A DNA stretch of 64,000 nt from Acetobacter estunensis. Lineage in GTDB: Bacteria > Pseudomonadota > Alphaproteobacteria > Acetobacterales > Acetobacteraceae. The stretch spans positions 1 through 64,000 of the forward strand of contig NZ_JAHRDV010000014.1 of the NCBI RefSeq assembly GCF_019083805.1, read 5' to 3'. The translations under genes and the position numbers were made by a program. Below the pieces are notes generated by a model that saw nothing but the letters and a program-made list of their open reading frames with translations, had not been told where the DNA came from and ran no database searches. Of the stretch, positions 1 to 8,040 are shown piece after piece. Each line of letters opens with the position of its first letter. Position 1 is the first letter of the stretch.

Positions 1-698
1 TGCTCGGCCACGACACGACGCTACCTGTCACGCTCGATGATATGATCCATCACGCCAGCGCCGTCATGCGGGCAAGCCGACAGGCTCTGGTCATCGCGGA
101 TCTGCCATTTCTGAGCTACGCAACGATTGAGGATGCCGTGCAATCAGCCCGGCGTCTCATGCAGGAAAGTGGTGTGCAGGCGGTAAAACTGGAAGGTGGC
201 GCCTGCGCCGTCCCACAGATACGTCGTCTTGTCGAATTCGGTGTTCCCGTCATGGGACATCTCGGTCTGACGCCGCAGTCCCAACATCAGATTGGTCTGC
301 GTGTGCAGGGACGTCGGGCAGCAGAGGCTCGCAAACTTCTGGAAGATGCGCTCGCCCTACAGGAAGCCGGTGCATTCGCACTCGTGCTGGAAGTCGTCCC
401 AGCATCACTGGCAAAAGCGGTGTCCGAACGGCTCGACATTCCCGTGATCGGCATTGGTGCGGGTGCTGAATGCGATGGGCAGGTGCAGGTCTGGCACGAT
501 GTCCTTGGACTGTTTGAAGGCCGCTCTCCCCGTCACGCCAAACGGTTTGCGGAAATCGGCGCTGCGATGGAAAACGCCATCCGCACCTATGTGGATGAGG
601 TCCAAAGCGGTACCTTTCCCACAGACAAACAAAGCGCGAAAATGGACGAGGACGAACTGACCGCAGCCCTGAACGTCCTTCCTCCCAAGAAGGGCTGA
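1..698 (+). CDS. panB: 3-methyl-2-oxobutanoate hydroxymethyltransferase, 3' part
   Basis: This enzyme transfers a hydroxymethyl group from methylene-tetrahydrofolate to 2-oxoisovalerate to make ketopantoate, the first committed step of pantothenate and CoA synthesis in the cytoplasm. The reading frame is open from base 3 and the start codon lies outside the window, so only the C-terminal part (about 231 codons) is present. The visible start reads [14 protein letters not shown], the typical PanB segment after the metal-binding region. Further on come [21 protein letters not shown] and a [17 protein letters not shown] block, all hallmark PanB motifs. panC follows four bases after the stop codon, so the two are almost certainly one operon. 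The long tail after the GIGAG block is longer than in many PanB proteins but unremarkable. Confidence 0.96.
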   Translation, partial: LGHDTTLPVTLDDMIHHASAVMRASRQALVIADLPFLSYATIEDAVQSARRLMQESGVQAVKLEGGACAVPQIRRLVEFGVPVMGHLGLTPQSQHQIGLRVQGRRAAEARKLLEDALALQEAGAFALVLEVVPASLAKAVSERLDIPVIGIGAGAECDGQVQVWHDVLGLFEGRSPRHAKRFAEIGAAMENAIRTYVDEVQSGTFPTDKQSAKMDEDELTAALNVLPPKKG

Positions 699-702
699 CG
701 CC

Positions 703-1539
703 ATGCAGGTATATTCCTCCATTGCCGCATTGCGCGCTGGGCGTCGTTCCTTCACGGAAAAACTGGGCCTCGTGCCCACCATGGGCTTTCTGCACGAAGG
801 TCACCTAAGTCTCGTTCGCCGGGCGCGCGCGGAATGCCACACGGTTGCTGTAAGCATTTTCGTCAATCCCACGCAGTTTGCAGCTGATGAGGATCTGGAC
901 CGTTATCCTCGTGCGTTGGAGCGCGATCTGGATCTGCTTCAAAAAGAAGGCGTCGCGTTCGTCTTCACCCCAACGCCACAAGAAATGTATCCGCCCGGTT
1001 TTGCCACGAGCATCGATGTTGGGCCGGTGGCGCAACCACTGGAGGGCGCGTTGCGTCCCGGTCATTTTGCCGGTGTGGCGACGGTCGTGACTAAACTCTT
1101 CAACATCGTGCAGCCGACCCATGCATATTTCGGGCAAAAAGACGCCCAGCAATGCGCCGTGATTCGGCACATGGTGCGCGATCTGGATATCCCGGTGCAG
1201 ATCGTGATCGGAGATATCGTCCGCAGTGCAGACGGCCTCGCCCTTTCCAGCCGCAATGCTTATCTGAACGAGACGGAACGCTCGCGCGCTGTCATGCTAT
1301 CGACCGCCCTCAGCGCCGCCTCCACCAAGATCGCCGCGGGAGAGCGTGACCCAGCTCGCCTGCGGGCCATAATCCGCGACACACTTGCCCGCGAGCCGGC
1401 TCTTGTCGTTGACTATGTCAGTATTGCCGACCCTTTGACGATGCAGGAACTCGATCACCTCATTGATGGAGCTGTCGTCTCCCTTGCCGTACGGGTGGGC
1501 ACCACAAGGCTGCTGGACAACTGTGTCATCCAGTTCTGA
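703..1539 (+). CDS. panC: pantothenate synthetase
   Basis: A 278-residue pantoate-beta-alanine ligase that condenses pantoate and beta-alanine through a pantoyl-adenylate, the last step of pantothenate synthesis. The nucleotidyltransferase signature PTMGFLHEGHLSLV (HxGH type) sits near residue 25, followed by the FVNPTQF and RYPR blocks, the YFGQKDAQQ motif near residue 145, and the SSRNAYL motif near residue 180. Length and motif order are normal for PanC. It starts four bases after panB with no room for a promoter, so it should be expressed from the panB transcript. Confidence 0.97.
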   Translation: MQVYSSIAALRAGRRSFTEKLGLVPTMGFLHEGHLSLVRRARAECHTVAVSIFVNPTQFAADEDLDRYPRALERDLDLLQKEGVAFVFTPTPQEMYPPGFATSIDVGPVAQPLEGALRPGHFAGVATVVTKLFNIVQPTHAYFGQKDAQQCAVIRHMVRDLDIPVQIVIGDIVRSADGLALSSRNAYLNETERSRAVMLSTALSAASTKIAAGERDPARLRAIIRDTLAREPALVVDYVSIADPLTMQELDHLIDGAVVSLAVRVGTTRLLDNCVIQF

Positions 1540-1672
1540 GTCTGTCCCCAACACCCTTGCAGGAAAATGAAACCTGCCATGCCTTGGGGGATGGAAGCCG
1601 GAAATGCGACCATGCGTTTACGACAGTCATCGAAGAAGGGAAAAAGCCTTGTTTCCATGCGGACTCCGGATC

Positions 1673-1996
1673 ATGTCCCGGTCGTTTCTCGCATCTGCGG
1701 TGGTCGGCAGTTTGTTGAGCGGCTGCTCCGCAGCGCCGAAACCCGGCAGCTCTGAAGAACTGGCGGAACGCCAGAGCACCTTCGAGAAAGTAGACGCGAA
1801 CCACGACGGACATATCTCATGGGATGAGTTTCGTGTGGGCGTCACGGCCATTCTCGAAAAGGAAAACAGTTGGCGGGCCGCTGGATTTCGCACCATGTTT
1901 CCCGGTCAGCAGCAAAGCATTCTGCGCTCCAACTTCGACAAGATGGATACAGGCCACAAAGGCTATCTGGTCTTCAGCGAATGGAAGGATGAGTAA
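1673..1996 (+). CDS. EF-hand lipoprotein
   Basis: A short secreted protein of 107 residues. The start chosen is the ATG giving MSRSFLASAVVGSLLSGCS, a lipoprotein signal peptide with lipobox LSGC and Cys18 as the lipidation site; an upstream in-frame start would spoil the signal. Mature residues 41-52 form a canonical EF-hand loop with Asp41, Asn43, Asp45, Gly46, Ile48 and Glu52 in the calcium-binding positions. A second, degenerate EF-hand-like stretch (DKMDTGHKG, then an E near the end) closes the protein. It is probably a periplasmic-face or outer-membrane calcium-binding lipoprotein. The partner is unknown, and it is not obviously linked to panBC upstream. Confidence 0.8.
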   Translation: MSRSFLASAVVGSLLSGCSAAPKPGSSEELAERQSTFEKVDANHDGHISWDEFRVGVTAILEKENSWRAAGFRTMFPGQQQSILRSNFDKMDTGHKGYLVFSEWKDE

Positions 1997-2014
1997 CCCG
2001 GCGAGAGGCGGGAC

Positions 2015-2893
2015 TCATCTTCCGAGGAACAACTGGCCCAGCCCTGTTTCCAATGATCGGGGTACGACGCTCAGCTGATCGATCATCGGCCAGATGTCGA
2101 AATTTTTGTCCTCCAGTAATCGTCGTATCTCATCCGGTCCAACGGAGGGGCATTTCGGCAACCACGCTGTTGCGACCGCTGCTGCCATGAGCACACTACC
2201 GGGAAGAGCCAGCACGAACCGGGACGGAATACCTGCGGCACGCGCCACCAGCGCTACAAAATCGCGATACGCCACGGCCACCGGCCCCGCGATGACCACT
2301 GCGTGCGGTCCTACCCATTGCCGGTCGATAGCCGCCAGAAGACTGGCCGTCACATCGTCTTGGTGGATAGGCTGAACGAGCGCCCGGCCACCCGCAGGCA
2401 GCGGGACGACAGGCAGGCGACTCAGGAGAGCCGCCAGTCGCTGCACGTTGTCCTCGCCCTGCGCTCCATAAATCATGGTGGGATGAAGAATGACGCTGTC
2501 GCGCCCCGATGCGAAAAGAGCGCGCTCTCCTTTCAGCACACCGTTGCCGTGAGCGTCCGGCCAGCGTGTGAATTTGCGCGTGCTCCCAAGACAGATGAGA
2601 CGCGCAGCCTTGGGAGCAGCCGCCACCAAGGCCGGGATGTTGCGGGCATGGGCCGTACAAACAATGACAGTGGCGTCCGCCAATACCGATATAAGAGCCG
2701 AGACAGGACCGGTCAGATCGGCAATCCGGGGAGCTTCAAACCCGGATCCAACCGATGCATCGGGAAAAGCCGCGGCATATCGCGCGCCATTGCGAATGAT
2801 CGGCACAACACGCGTGCCGCGTGTCGTTAGGGCGCGGCAAAGCGCCGCCCCCGAACGCCCACTGGCGCCGATGACGTGAACAACGTCCAACAC
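2015..2893 (-). CDS. NAD(P)-binding epimerase/reductase-like protein (atypical SDR)
   Basis: A 292-residue Rossmann-fold protein. The N-terminus VVHVIGASGRSG is the GxxGxxG dinucleotide-binding turn of extended/atypical short-chain dehydrogenases. It is followed by a predicted strand ending in VIVCTAH and by HPTMIYGAQGEDN, typical of the NDUFA9/epimerase-type members. There is no clear YxxxK catalytic pair in the usual place, so the reaction is not predicted. The start is a GTG five bases after the stop of the upstream reverse-strand gene at 2899-4422, so the two are likely co-transcribed. Homologues of this general type act on quinone biosynthesis or as complex I assembly-like factors, but nothing here decides between those roles. 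Confidence 0.75.
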   Translation of the reverse strand: MLDVVHVIGASGRSGAALCRALTTRGTRVVPIIRNGARYAAAFPDASVGSGFEAPRIADLTGPVSALISVLADATVIVCTAHARNIPALVAAAPKAARLICLGSTRKFTRWPDAHGNGVLKGERALFASGRDSVILHPTMIYGAQGEDNVQRLAALLSRLPVVPLPAGGRALVQPIHQDDVTASLLAAIDRQWVGPHAVVIAGPVAVAYRDFVALVARAAGIPSRFVLALPGSVLMAAAVATAWLPKCPSVGPDEIRRLLEDKNFDIWPMIDQLSVVPRSLETGLGQLFLGR

Positions 2894-2898
2894 CTGTT

Positions 2899-4422
2899 TC
2901 AGTGCTCCGTTCCAGCAGGTGAGGCTGGTGGATCAGCGGGGGCAAACACTTCCGGATCGACCGGCTCGTCCGTCGTCATGTTCGGATCGTCGGGTTCCGT
3001 ATCCGGGAGCGGACGGCTGTTCGCCCCGACGGGTGCCTGAAGCGACAGGCCAAATTTTCCGGCGATTTCCGGATGAAACGGAAGGACTTTTAGTTCGAGC
3101 AGCGAACTCACAGGCAATGCCGTGGAAGGCGCCAGTGTGGCGCTCAGCGGACCAGCGGAAGGGTCGTTCAGATAATGGGCAAGCTGCACGCCCGCACCAT
3201 TCGCTGACGCACCTGCGGGTGCCAGAGATCGGCTCAGCAAAGCGACATACGCATCGGGGTCCATGCCCTGCTTGACCGCCGCGTTACTCAACAAGCGCGG
3301 CACGAGACCGGCATCACGCCACGAGATATCCAGATGAGTGAACTGCTCAAGTGGCGGAAACCAACTAGGGTTCCGCGCACCTGAAGTGAAATCGCCCACA
3401 AGATCCAGCCGTCCCCAGTCATGCACATGCACATCGAGCTGGGTGACATGCGTGACGACCTGTTCGTAGTCGATGATGGCGTTCGCAACGATCGCGCCAT
3501 CCACCCGGTCATGCGTGAAAGGTTGGAGAAAAGAGAGAACCGGCCACAAACGCACATGATCGAGACTGATCGTCATCCGCGCCTTCTGGTTCGAGATGGA
3601 CTGGTAGGCATGTCCTTTCCCCACAGCCATCAGCGGCTGTAACGCAGGGTCCGTAGCCACCGTCTGCCCCTTGAGCAGCACCCCTGCCATTCTGAAGGAC
3701 CGTGTGCCATCGCGCGGAGCCGACACACGACCGGCCAGTTCATCCGCGAAAACCGACGCCAGATCGACGCCGTCGAGAAAAGCTTCGGAGACGGCCAACT
3801 CCCGTGTCACAGGCGCTTCGCTTCGGGCCGTAAGTCCATGTCCGCTCACACGGGCGAAACGACCACCACCATACTGGTCAAGATCCAGTTTCTTCGCAGC
3901 CATGGTCACCCGCCGCACAGGCACTCCAAGACTCGCATCGTGTAGTTCCCCATGATCGAGCACCAACCCCGCAAGCTGATCGTCCGAAGGCGCGGGAAGC
4001 GTCAGGCCGTCGAGAGACATCCGGTGGGCTTCGAACTGTCCGTGAGGACTGCCTACACGCAGGGTATAGGCCACCACATGATCGCAATGCAGAGGACTGT
4101 TGGCCGCCGAGGGTGAAACGCCGGTTCCTCTGTCCGGTCCCAGTGTCGCGCCCACAATTTCCAGCGCGGCAGCAGAAATGGTCAGATCGCCTTCCTGAAG
4201 AACAACATCCGTCAGACGCGCGCCGTGGCTCGCGGGCTGGGCCGTGGCCTTGCCCCATGTCAGCGTGACATCGGACGGAAGGTGTGCGCGTGCGTCCTCG
4301 AGCGCTTCCACCAATTCATGATTGGCCTGACGGTGGAACCAGATCCACCCTCCCGTGCCCAAGGCTGTCGCCATGGCAAGAGCTGTAGCAATGGCGATCG
4401 TGCGCGGCGATGGACGAGTCAT
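2899..4422 (-). CDS. membrane-anchored protein of unknown function
   Basis: A 507-residue protein with one N-terminal transmembrane anchor (roughly residues 8-28, AIATALAMATALGTGGWIWF) and a long exported domain with no cysteines or enzyme motifs that I recognise. The C-terminal 40 residues are rich in Pro, Asp and Glu and probably disordered. The layout (short anchor, then repeated beta-type segments on the scale of DVVLQEGDLTISAAALEIVGA) resembles proteins annotated as DUF2125 or AsmA-like, but I cannot assign a family. The SDR-like gene at 2015-2893 follows five bases downstream. A second anchored protein of similar architecture lies at 14683-15738. Confidence 0.7.
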   Translation of the reverse strand: MTRPSPRTIAIATALAMATALGTGGWIWFHRQANHELVEALEDARAHLPSDVTLTWGKATAQPASHGARLTDVVLQEGDLTISAAALEIVGATLGPDRGTGVSPSAANSPLHCDHVVAYTLRVGSPHGQFEAHRMSLDGLTLPAPSDDQLAGLVLDHGELHDASLGVPVRRVTMAAKKLDLDQYGGGRFARVSGHGLTARSEAPVTRELAVSEAFLDGVDLASVFADELAGRVSAPRDGTRSFRMAGVLLKGQTVATDPALQPLMAVGKGHAYQSISNQKARMTISLDHVRLWPVLSFLQPFTHDRVDGAIVANAIIDYEQVVTHVTQLDVHVHDWGRLDLVGDFTSGARNPSWFPPLEQFTHLDISWRDAGLVPRLLSNAAVKQGMDPDAYVALLSRSLAPAGASANGAGVQLAHYLNDPSAGPLSATLAPSTALPVSSLLELKVLPFHPEIAGKFGLSLQAPVGANSRPLPDTEPDDPNMTTDEPVDPEVFAPADPPASPAGTEH

Positions 4423-4616
4423 GGGGTGCGTTCGGCTCTCTCAGGTCTGCCATGTGGTGCCACACCTAACAGGATGTGGGGAGCAGGACATCAGGAAAAG
4501 CTCAATGCCTTTCGGTAGAGTGCTACAACAGCACGGTATTATGTTACCTACACCTAAAAGTCACGGAAAACATGGGAAAAATCATATTCCCGTCCTTTTA
4601 TGACGCATGATTGTGC

Positions 4617-4645
4617 TTGACGCGCCCTTTTCGCCTGCGCATAAG
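4617..4645 (+). promoter_or_regulatory. probable sigma-70-type promoter of rplM-rpsI
   Basis: TTGACG at 4617-4622 and CATAAG at 4640-4645 are 17 bases apart, about 45 bases before the rplM start. This is the only good -35/-10 pair in the 267-base gap between the divergent genes. The upstream part of the gap (4500-4600) is AT-rich and could help binding. Confidence 0.55.
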
Positions 4646-4689
4646 GCGCCACGCGAACCGCTCAAGATTTTCGAACGGACACACGACAC

Positions 4690-5169
4690 ATGAAGACCAC
4701 CCTCTCGCTCAAACCTGCGGAGGTGACGAAGAACTGGATCCTGATCGACGCCGAAGGCCTCGTTCTGGGACGTCTCGCCACCATCGTTGCGAACCGCCTG
4801 CGCGGCAAGCACAAGCCACAGTTCACCCCGCACGTTGATTGCGGCGACCATGTCGTCATCATCAACGCCGAGAAGATCAAGCTGACCGGCAACAAGGTCG
4901 GACAGAAGCTCTTCCACTATCACACCGGTTATCCCGGCGGCATCAAGACGCGCACCATCACGCAGCGTCTGACGGGCAAGAATCCCGGTCAGGTCGTGGA
5001 GAAGGCCGTCGAGCGCATGATCACGCGCGGCCCGCTCCAGCGTCAGCAGATGCGCAATCTGCACGTCTATGCCGGCAGCGAGCATCCGCATGACGGCCAG
5101 AAGCCGGTGACGCTCGATGTCGCGGCTCTGAACCGCAAGAATACCGCTGCTGCCAAGGGTGAGGTCTGA
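4690..5169 (+). CDS. rplM: 50S ribosomal protein L13
   Basis: A 159-residue large-subunit ribosomal protein that binds 23S rRNA early in assembly. The sequence shows the conserved [16 protein letters not shown] start, [16 protein letters not shown], the GYPGGIK block and the AVERM(I)TRGPL segment, in the usual L13 order and length. It is the first gene of a two-gene operon with rpsI, five bases apart, as in nearly all bacteria. Expression should come from the promoter at 4617-4645. Confidence 0.99.
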   Translation: MKTTLSLKPAEVTKNWILIDAEGLVLGRLATIVANRLRGKHKPQFTPHVDCGDHVVIINAEKIKLTGNKVGQKLFHYHTGYPGGIKTRTITQRLTGKNPGQVVEKAVERMITRGPLQRQQMRNLHVYAGSEHPHDGQKPVTLDVAALNRKNTAAAKGEV

Positions 5170-5174
5170 TTTCC

Positions 5175-5666
5175 ATGTCTGAAACGATCGAACGTACCGG
5201 CACCCTCGCCGACCTCAAGGACGTCGCACCCCAGGTCGTCGCGTCTGAGGCTCCCGTCTATGAAGTAAAGCGCGACGCACAGGGCCGCTCCTATGCGACC
5301 GGTCGTCGTAAGGACGCCGTGGCCCGCGTGTGGATCAAGCCCGGCAAGGGTGACATCACGGTGAACGGCCGTCCGGTGGGCACCTACTTCGCCCGCCCGG
5401 TCCTGCGCATGCTGCTCACACAGCCTTTCCTCGTGAGCGACCGCTACAACCAGTTCGATGTCATCTGCACGGTGACGGGCGGTGGTCTGTCCGGTCAGGC
5501 CGGCGCGGTCCGTCACGGCATCAGCCGTGCACTGACGCACTACGAGCCGGGACTGCGCAGCATTCTCAAGGCTGCCGGTTTCCTCACGCGCGACTCCCGT
5601 CAGGTTGAGCGTAAGAAATACGGCAAGGCCAAGGCCCGTCGTTCGTTCCAGTTCAGCAAGCGCTGA
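5175..5666 (+). CDS. rpsI: 30S ribosomal protein S9
   Basis: A 163-residue small-subunit protein whose C-terminal tail contacts P-site tRNA. The N-terminal 35 or so residues are an extension before the conserved [14 protein letters not shown] core, as seen in other alphaproteobacteria. The [15 protein letters not shown] segment and the basic tail ending in FQFSKR, with its terminal Lys-Arg, are intact. It follows rplM by five bases and is closed by the strong terminator at 5701-5734. Confidence 0.99.
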   Translation: MSETIERTGTLADLKDVAPQVVASEAPVYEVKRDAQGRSYATGRRKDAVARVWIKPGKGDITVNGRPVGTYFARPVLRMLLTQPFLVSDRYNQFDVICTVTGGGLSGQAGAVRHGISRALTHYEPGLRSILKAAGFLTRDSRQVERKKYGKAKARRSFQFSKR

Positions 5667-5700
5667 ACCGGGACAACTCTTCCCTTTGTGGGACGGGTGC

Positions 5701-5734
5701 AAAAGCCGTCAGCCTTCGGGCTGGCGGCTTTTTT
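5701..5734 (+). terminator. rho-independent terminator of rplM-rpsI
   Basis: A perfect GC-rich stem around a TTCG tetraloop (AAGCCGTCAGCC pairs with GGCTGGCGGCTT, one G-T wobble) is followed by a run of T. It lies 35 bases after the rpsI stop and ends only 19 bases before the start codon of the next gene. Confidence 0.93.
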
Positions 5735-5753
5735 CATGGGAGAACGGATTGCC

Positions 5754-6956
5754 ATGAAACAGGAAAAATTCGATGCCATCATCATAGGCGCCGGTGCTGC
5801 CGGCCTGATGACGGCATTTACTGCCGGCCAGCATGGCGCGCGGGTTCTCGTTCTGGACCACAACAACGAACCGGGACGGAAAATCCTCATTTCAGGTGGG
5901 GGACGATGCAACTTCACCAATCTGCACGTCGCGGCTGACCGTTTTCTGTCCACCAACCGACATTTCGCCCGCTCTGCCCTCGCCCGTTATACTGCGCGCG
6001 ATTTCCTCGCTCTCGTGGAGCGCCATCGTATTGCGTGGCATGAAAAAACGCTGGGACAACTGTTCTGCGACGGTTCCGCTCGCGAAATTCTGGCCATGCT
6101 GCTGGAGGAGTGTCGAGCCGGTCACGTCACGATCCGCCTGTCCGAAACCATTCGTGACGTGCGGCACGCCGATGGTTACGAAGTTCGCACTGACGCAACG
6201 ACCTTTGCATCCGAAACGCTCGTGCTGGCTTGTGGAGGGCTGTCCATCCCCAAACTTGGCGCAACAGGGCTGGCACATGACCTAGCACGCCAATTCGCCA
6301 TTCCCGTCGTGCGTCCGGAACCCGGTCTTGTCCCATTACAAGCGAGTGCGGACGATCTGGAATGGATGCAATCGCTTGCTGGGGTTTCCCTCCCCGTTCG
6401 TGCCCGATGCGGCAAGATCGGCTTCGATGAAGCGATGCTGTTCACACATCGCGGCCTGTCAGGACCAGCCATCCTCCAGATTTCGTCTTTCTGGAAGGAA
6501 GGGCTGCCTCTCGACATAGACCTCCTGCCCGGCAGGGATGCCCTCGCTCTCTTGAAAGACGCGCGCTCCGCTCGTCCTCGCGCGCGCACCACGAGTATTC
6601 TGGGAGAATGGATGCCACGCAGACTAGCCGAAACCATGGGACCACGCCTTCTCGGACCGAAATCGGCGGCGGAATGGCCCGATAGAATACTGCGTCCCGC
6701 AGCACAGGCTCTCCAGAACTGGTCATTCAAACCCGCACGCACCGAGGGTTACGCCAAAGCGGAAGTCACAGTTGGTGGGATCGACACGCGCGCACTTTCT
6801 TCCCGCACAATGGAGGCCAGCACCGTTCCCGGCCTGTATGCGGTGGGTGAGGCTGTCGACGTCACAGGCTGGCTTGGCGGCTATAATTTCCATTGGGCAT
6901 GGGCAAGTGGACACGCGGCGGGTGTCGCCATTGCGGAACGGACTTGCATCTCGTAG
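5754..6956 (+). CDS. BaiN/RdsA-type NAD(P)/FAD-dependent oxidoreductase (HI0933 family)
   Basis: A 400-residue flavoprotein. MKQEKFDAIIIGAGAAGLM is the FAD-binding Rossmann turn, RKILISGGGRCNFTN is the diagnostic family signature, LVLACGGLSIPKLG is the second dinucleotide motif, and the C-terminal GLYAVGEAVDVTGWLGGYN is the closing FAD contact. The family (YhiN/HI0933/BaiN) reduces C=C bonds in some members, but the substrate here is unknown. The start at 5754 is preferred because GGGAGA lies about 11 bases upstream; the in-frame ATG at 5736 sits on the tail of the rpsI terminator. The gene has almost no leader of its own and may be fed by terminator read-through. Confidence 0.9.
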   Translation: MKQEKFDAIIIGAGAAGLMTAFTAGQHGARVLVLDHNNEPGRKILISGGGRCNFTNLHVAADRFLSTNRHFARSALARYTARDFLALVERHRIAWHEKTLGQLFCDGSAREILAMLLEECRAGHVTIRLSETIRDVRHADGYEVRTDATTFASETLVLACGGLSIPKLGATGLAHDLARQFAIPVVRPEPGLVPLQASADDLEWMQSLAGVSLPVRARCGKIGFDEAMLFTHRGLSGPAILQISSFWKEGLPLDIDLLPGRDALALLKDARSARPRARTTSILGEWMPRRLAETMGPRLLGPKSAAEWPDRILRPAAQALQNWSFKPARTEGYAKAEVTVGGIDTRALSSRTMEASTVPGLYAVGEAVDVTGWLGGYNFHWAWASGHAAGVAIAERTCIS

Positions 6957-7016
6957 CCGCTCGAGGCGTTATGGCACCGCAAAACAACCGATTACAGCCA
7001 CGAGGTTGATCGCCAG

Positions 7017-7283
7017 ATGACCACCACTTTCAAGGCGGCTCCGACCGCAAGGCGTCGCACGGCCAAGATTTTTGCCGTACTCGCCACTCTTGGCATGGCT
7101 GCCTGTACGGGACAGGCCGGAACGCCAATTGCTCCGGGTTCCTATCCGCCGGGCACGCCACTAGGAGGCACCTGTAAAGCCGGTCTCTACACCTGCCAGT
7201 TGCCGCTGGCCTCGCCCGTTGGTGCGCCGTGCAGCTGTCCCGGCCTTGGGGCCGCGTCCTATGGACAGGTTTACGTCAAGTAA
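7017..7283 (+). CDS. small cysteine-rich lipoprotein
   Basis: An 88-residue secreted protein. A basic start (KAAPTARRRTAK) and hydrophobic core lead to the lipobox GMAAC, with Cys at about residue 30. The mature part carries four more cysteines in the pattern TCKAGLYTC and APCSCPGLG, which may form two disulphides, with Pro/Gly-rich stretches between. I do not recognise a named domain. It is a stand-alone gene between the flavoprotein and the small membrane protein at 7424. A short leader, about 60 bases after the flavoprotein stop, leaves co-transcription possible. Confidence 0.72.
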   Translation: MTTTFKAAPTARRRTAKIFAVLATLGMAACTGQAGTPIAPGSYPPGTPLGGTCKAGLYTCQLPLASPVGAPCSCPGLGAASYGQVYVK

Positions 7284-7423
7284 AGTCCCTCCTGAGGCTT
7301 CCCATGCCGAATTTGCCTTTCGACTCCTTCGGCGCTACCTCCGGCATGGGACACGCGATACGGCTCCGATGATCATGTCATCGGATAGACCGGATGCGGC
7401 ATGAAGAAAGAGAGACGACCCGC

Positions 7424-7834
7424 ATGAACTTCAGCGACGATAGCAGCCGTCCAGCCCGAGCGCCCCTTGCACGGAGCAGACGCGGCACAGGCAGCGCAGC
7501 ATCGTCTCTCGCTCGGATCGGCATCTGGTCCGTTCTGTATTTTTTGTTTTACCTTGCTCAGCAGATCGCTGAACTTCTGGCACCACTCCTGCTCATTGCC
7601 GGCATCGGGTGGAAGGCGCTTCCCCATGTCATGAATGCAGTGTCTTCAAGCGCCGGAAAAGTGGATGCGCAGGCGCATGACGTCATGTCACATGTCTCGG
7701 ATGCCATTCCCGATCAGATCATGTTCGGTACGCATCAGCTAACACCTGATGGCCTCATTACCGATGGCATTCTGCTGATGGCTCTGGCCGCACTTGGCGC
7801 AACGCTCTCAGCTATCGCCGCCCGCTCCATGTAA
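7424..7834 (+). CDS. small membrane protein of unknown function
   Basis: A 136-residue protein with a basic, disordered start, a long hydrophobic helix (IGIWSVLYFLFYLAQQIAELLAPLLLIAGIGW), a polar middle, and a C-terminal hydrophobic helix (DGILLMALAALGATLSAIAA). It looks like an inner-membrane protein with two or three helices. No family is recognised. The start at 7424 was chosen over the ATG ten codons upstream because AAAGAGAGA lies just before it at a usable distance. It stands alone: the gene ahead is 140 bases away and the gene after is on the other strand. Confidence 0.6.
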   Translation: MNFSDDSSRPARAPLARSRRGTGSAASSLARIGIWSVLYFLFYLAQQIAELLAPLLLIAGIGWKALPHVMNAVSSSAGKVDAQAHDVMSHVSDAIPDQIMFGTHQLTPDGLITDGILLMALAALGATLSAIAARSM

Positions 7835-8019
7835 TCACCGCTTGAGAATCTGTTTCAGCAATCTGCAGTAGCAAAATGGTACAGGTTTTCTTTGATAAGG
7901 CGGTTTTGTAGGACCGTTACGGAAATATCGGGACGAAAAGCCAACGTATTCAGGCACAAAATGCCCTCTCAAATCGACCTAAGAAGGCTTTTGAAACAGC
8001 CACTCAAAGAATGACTGAA

Positions 8020-8040
8020 ACGGGCTTTCTTTCAGCCCGT
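8020..8040 (-). terminator. possible terminator of the zinc-ribbon gene
   Basis: ACGGGCT and AGCCCGT pair around a 7-base loop directly after the stop codon of the reverse-strand gene. Read on the minus strand, the stem is followed by only a short T run (GTTTC), so it is a weak terminator. Confidence 0.45.
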
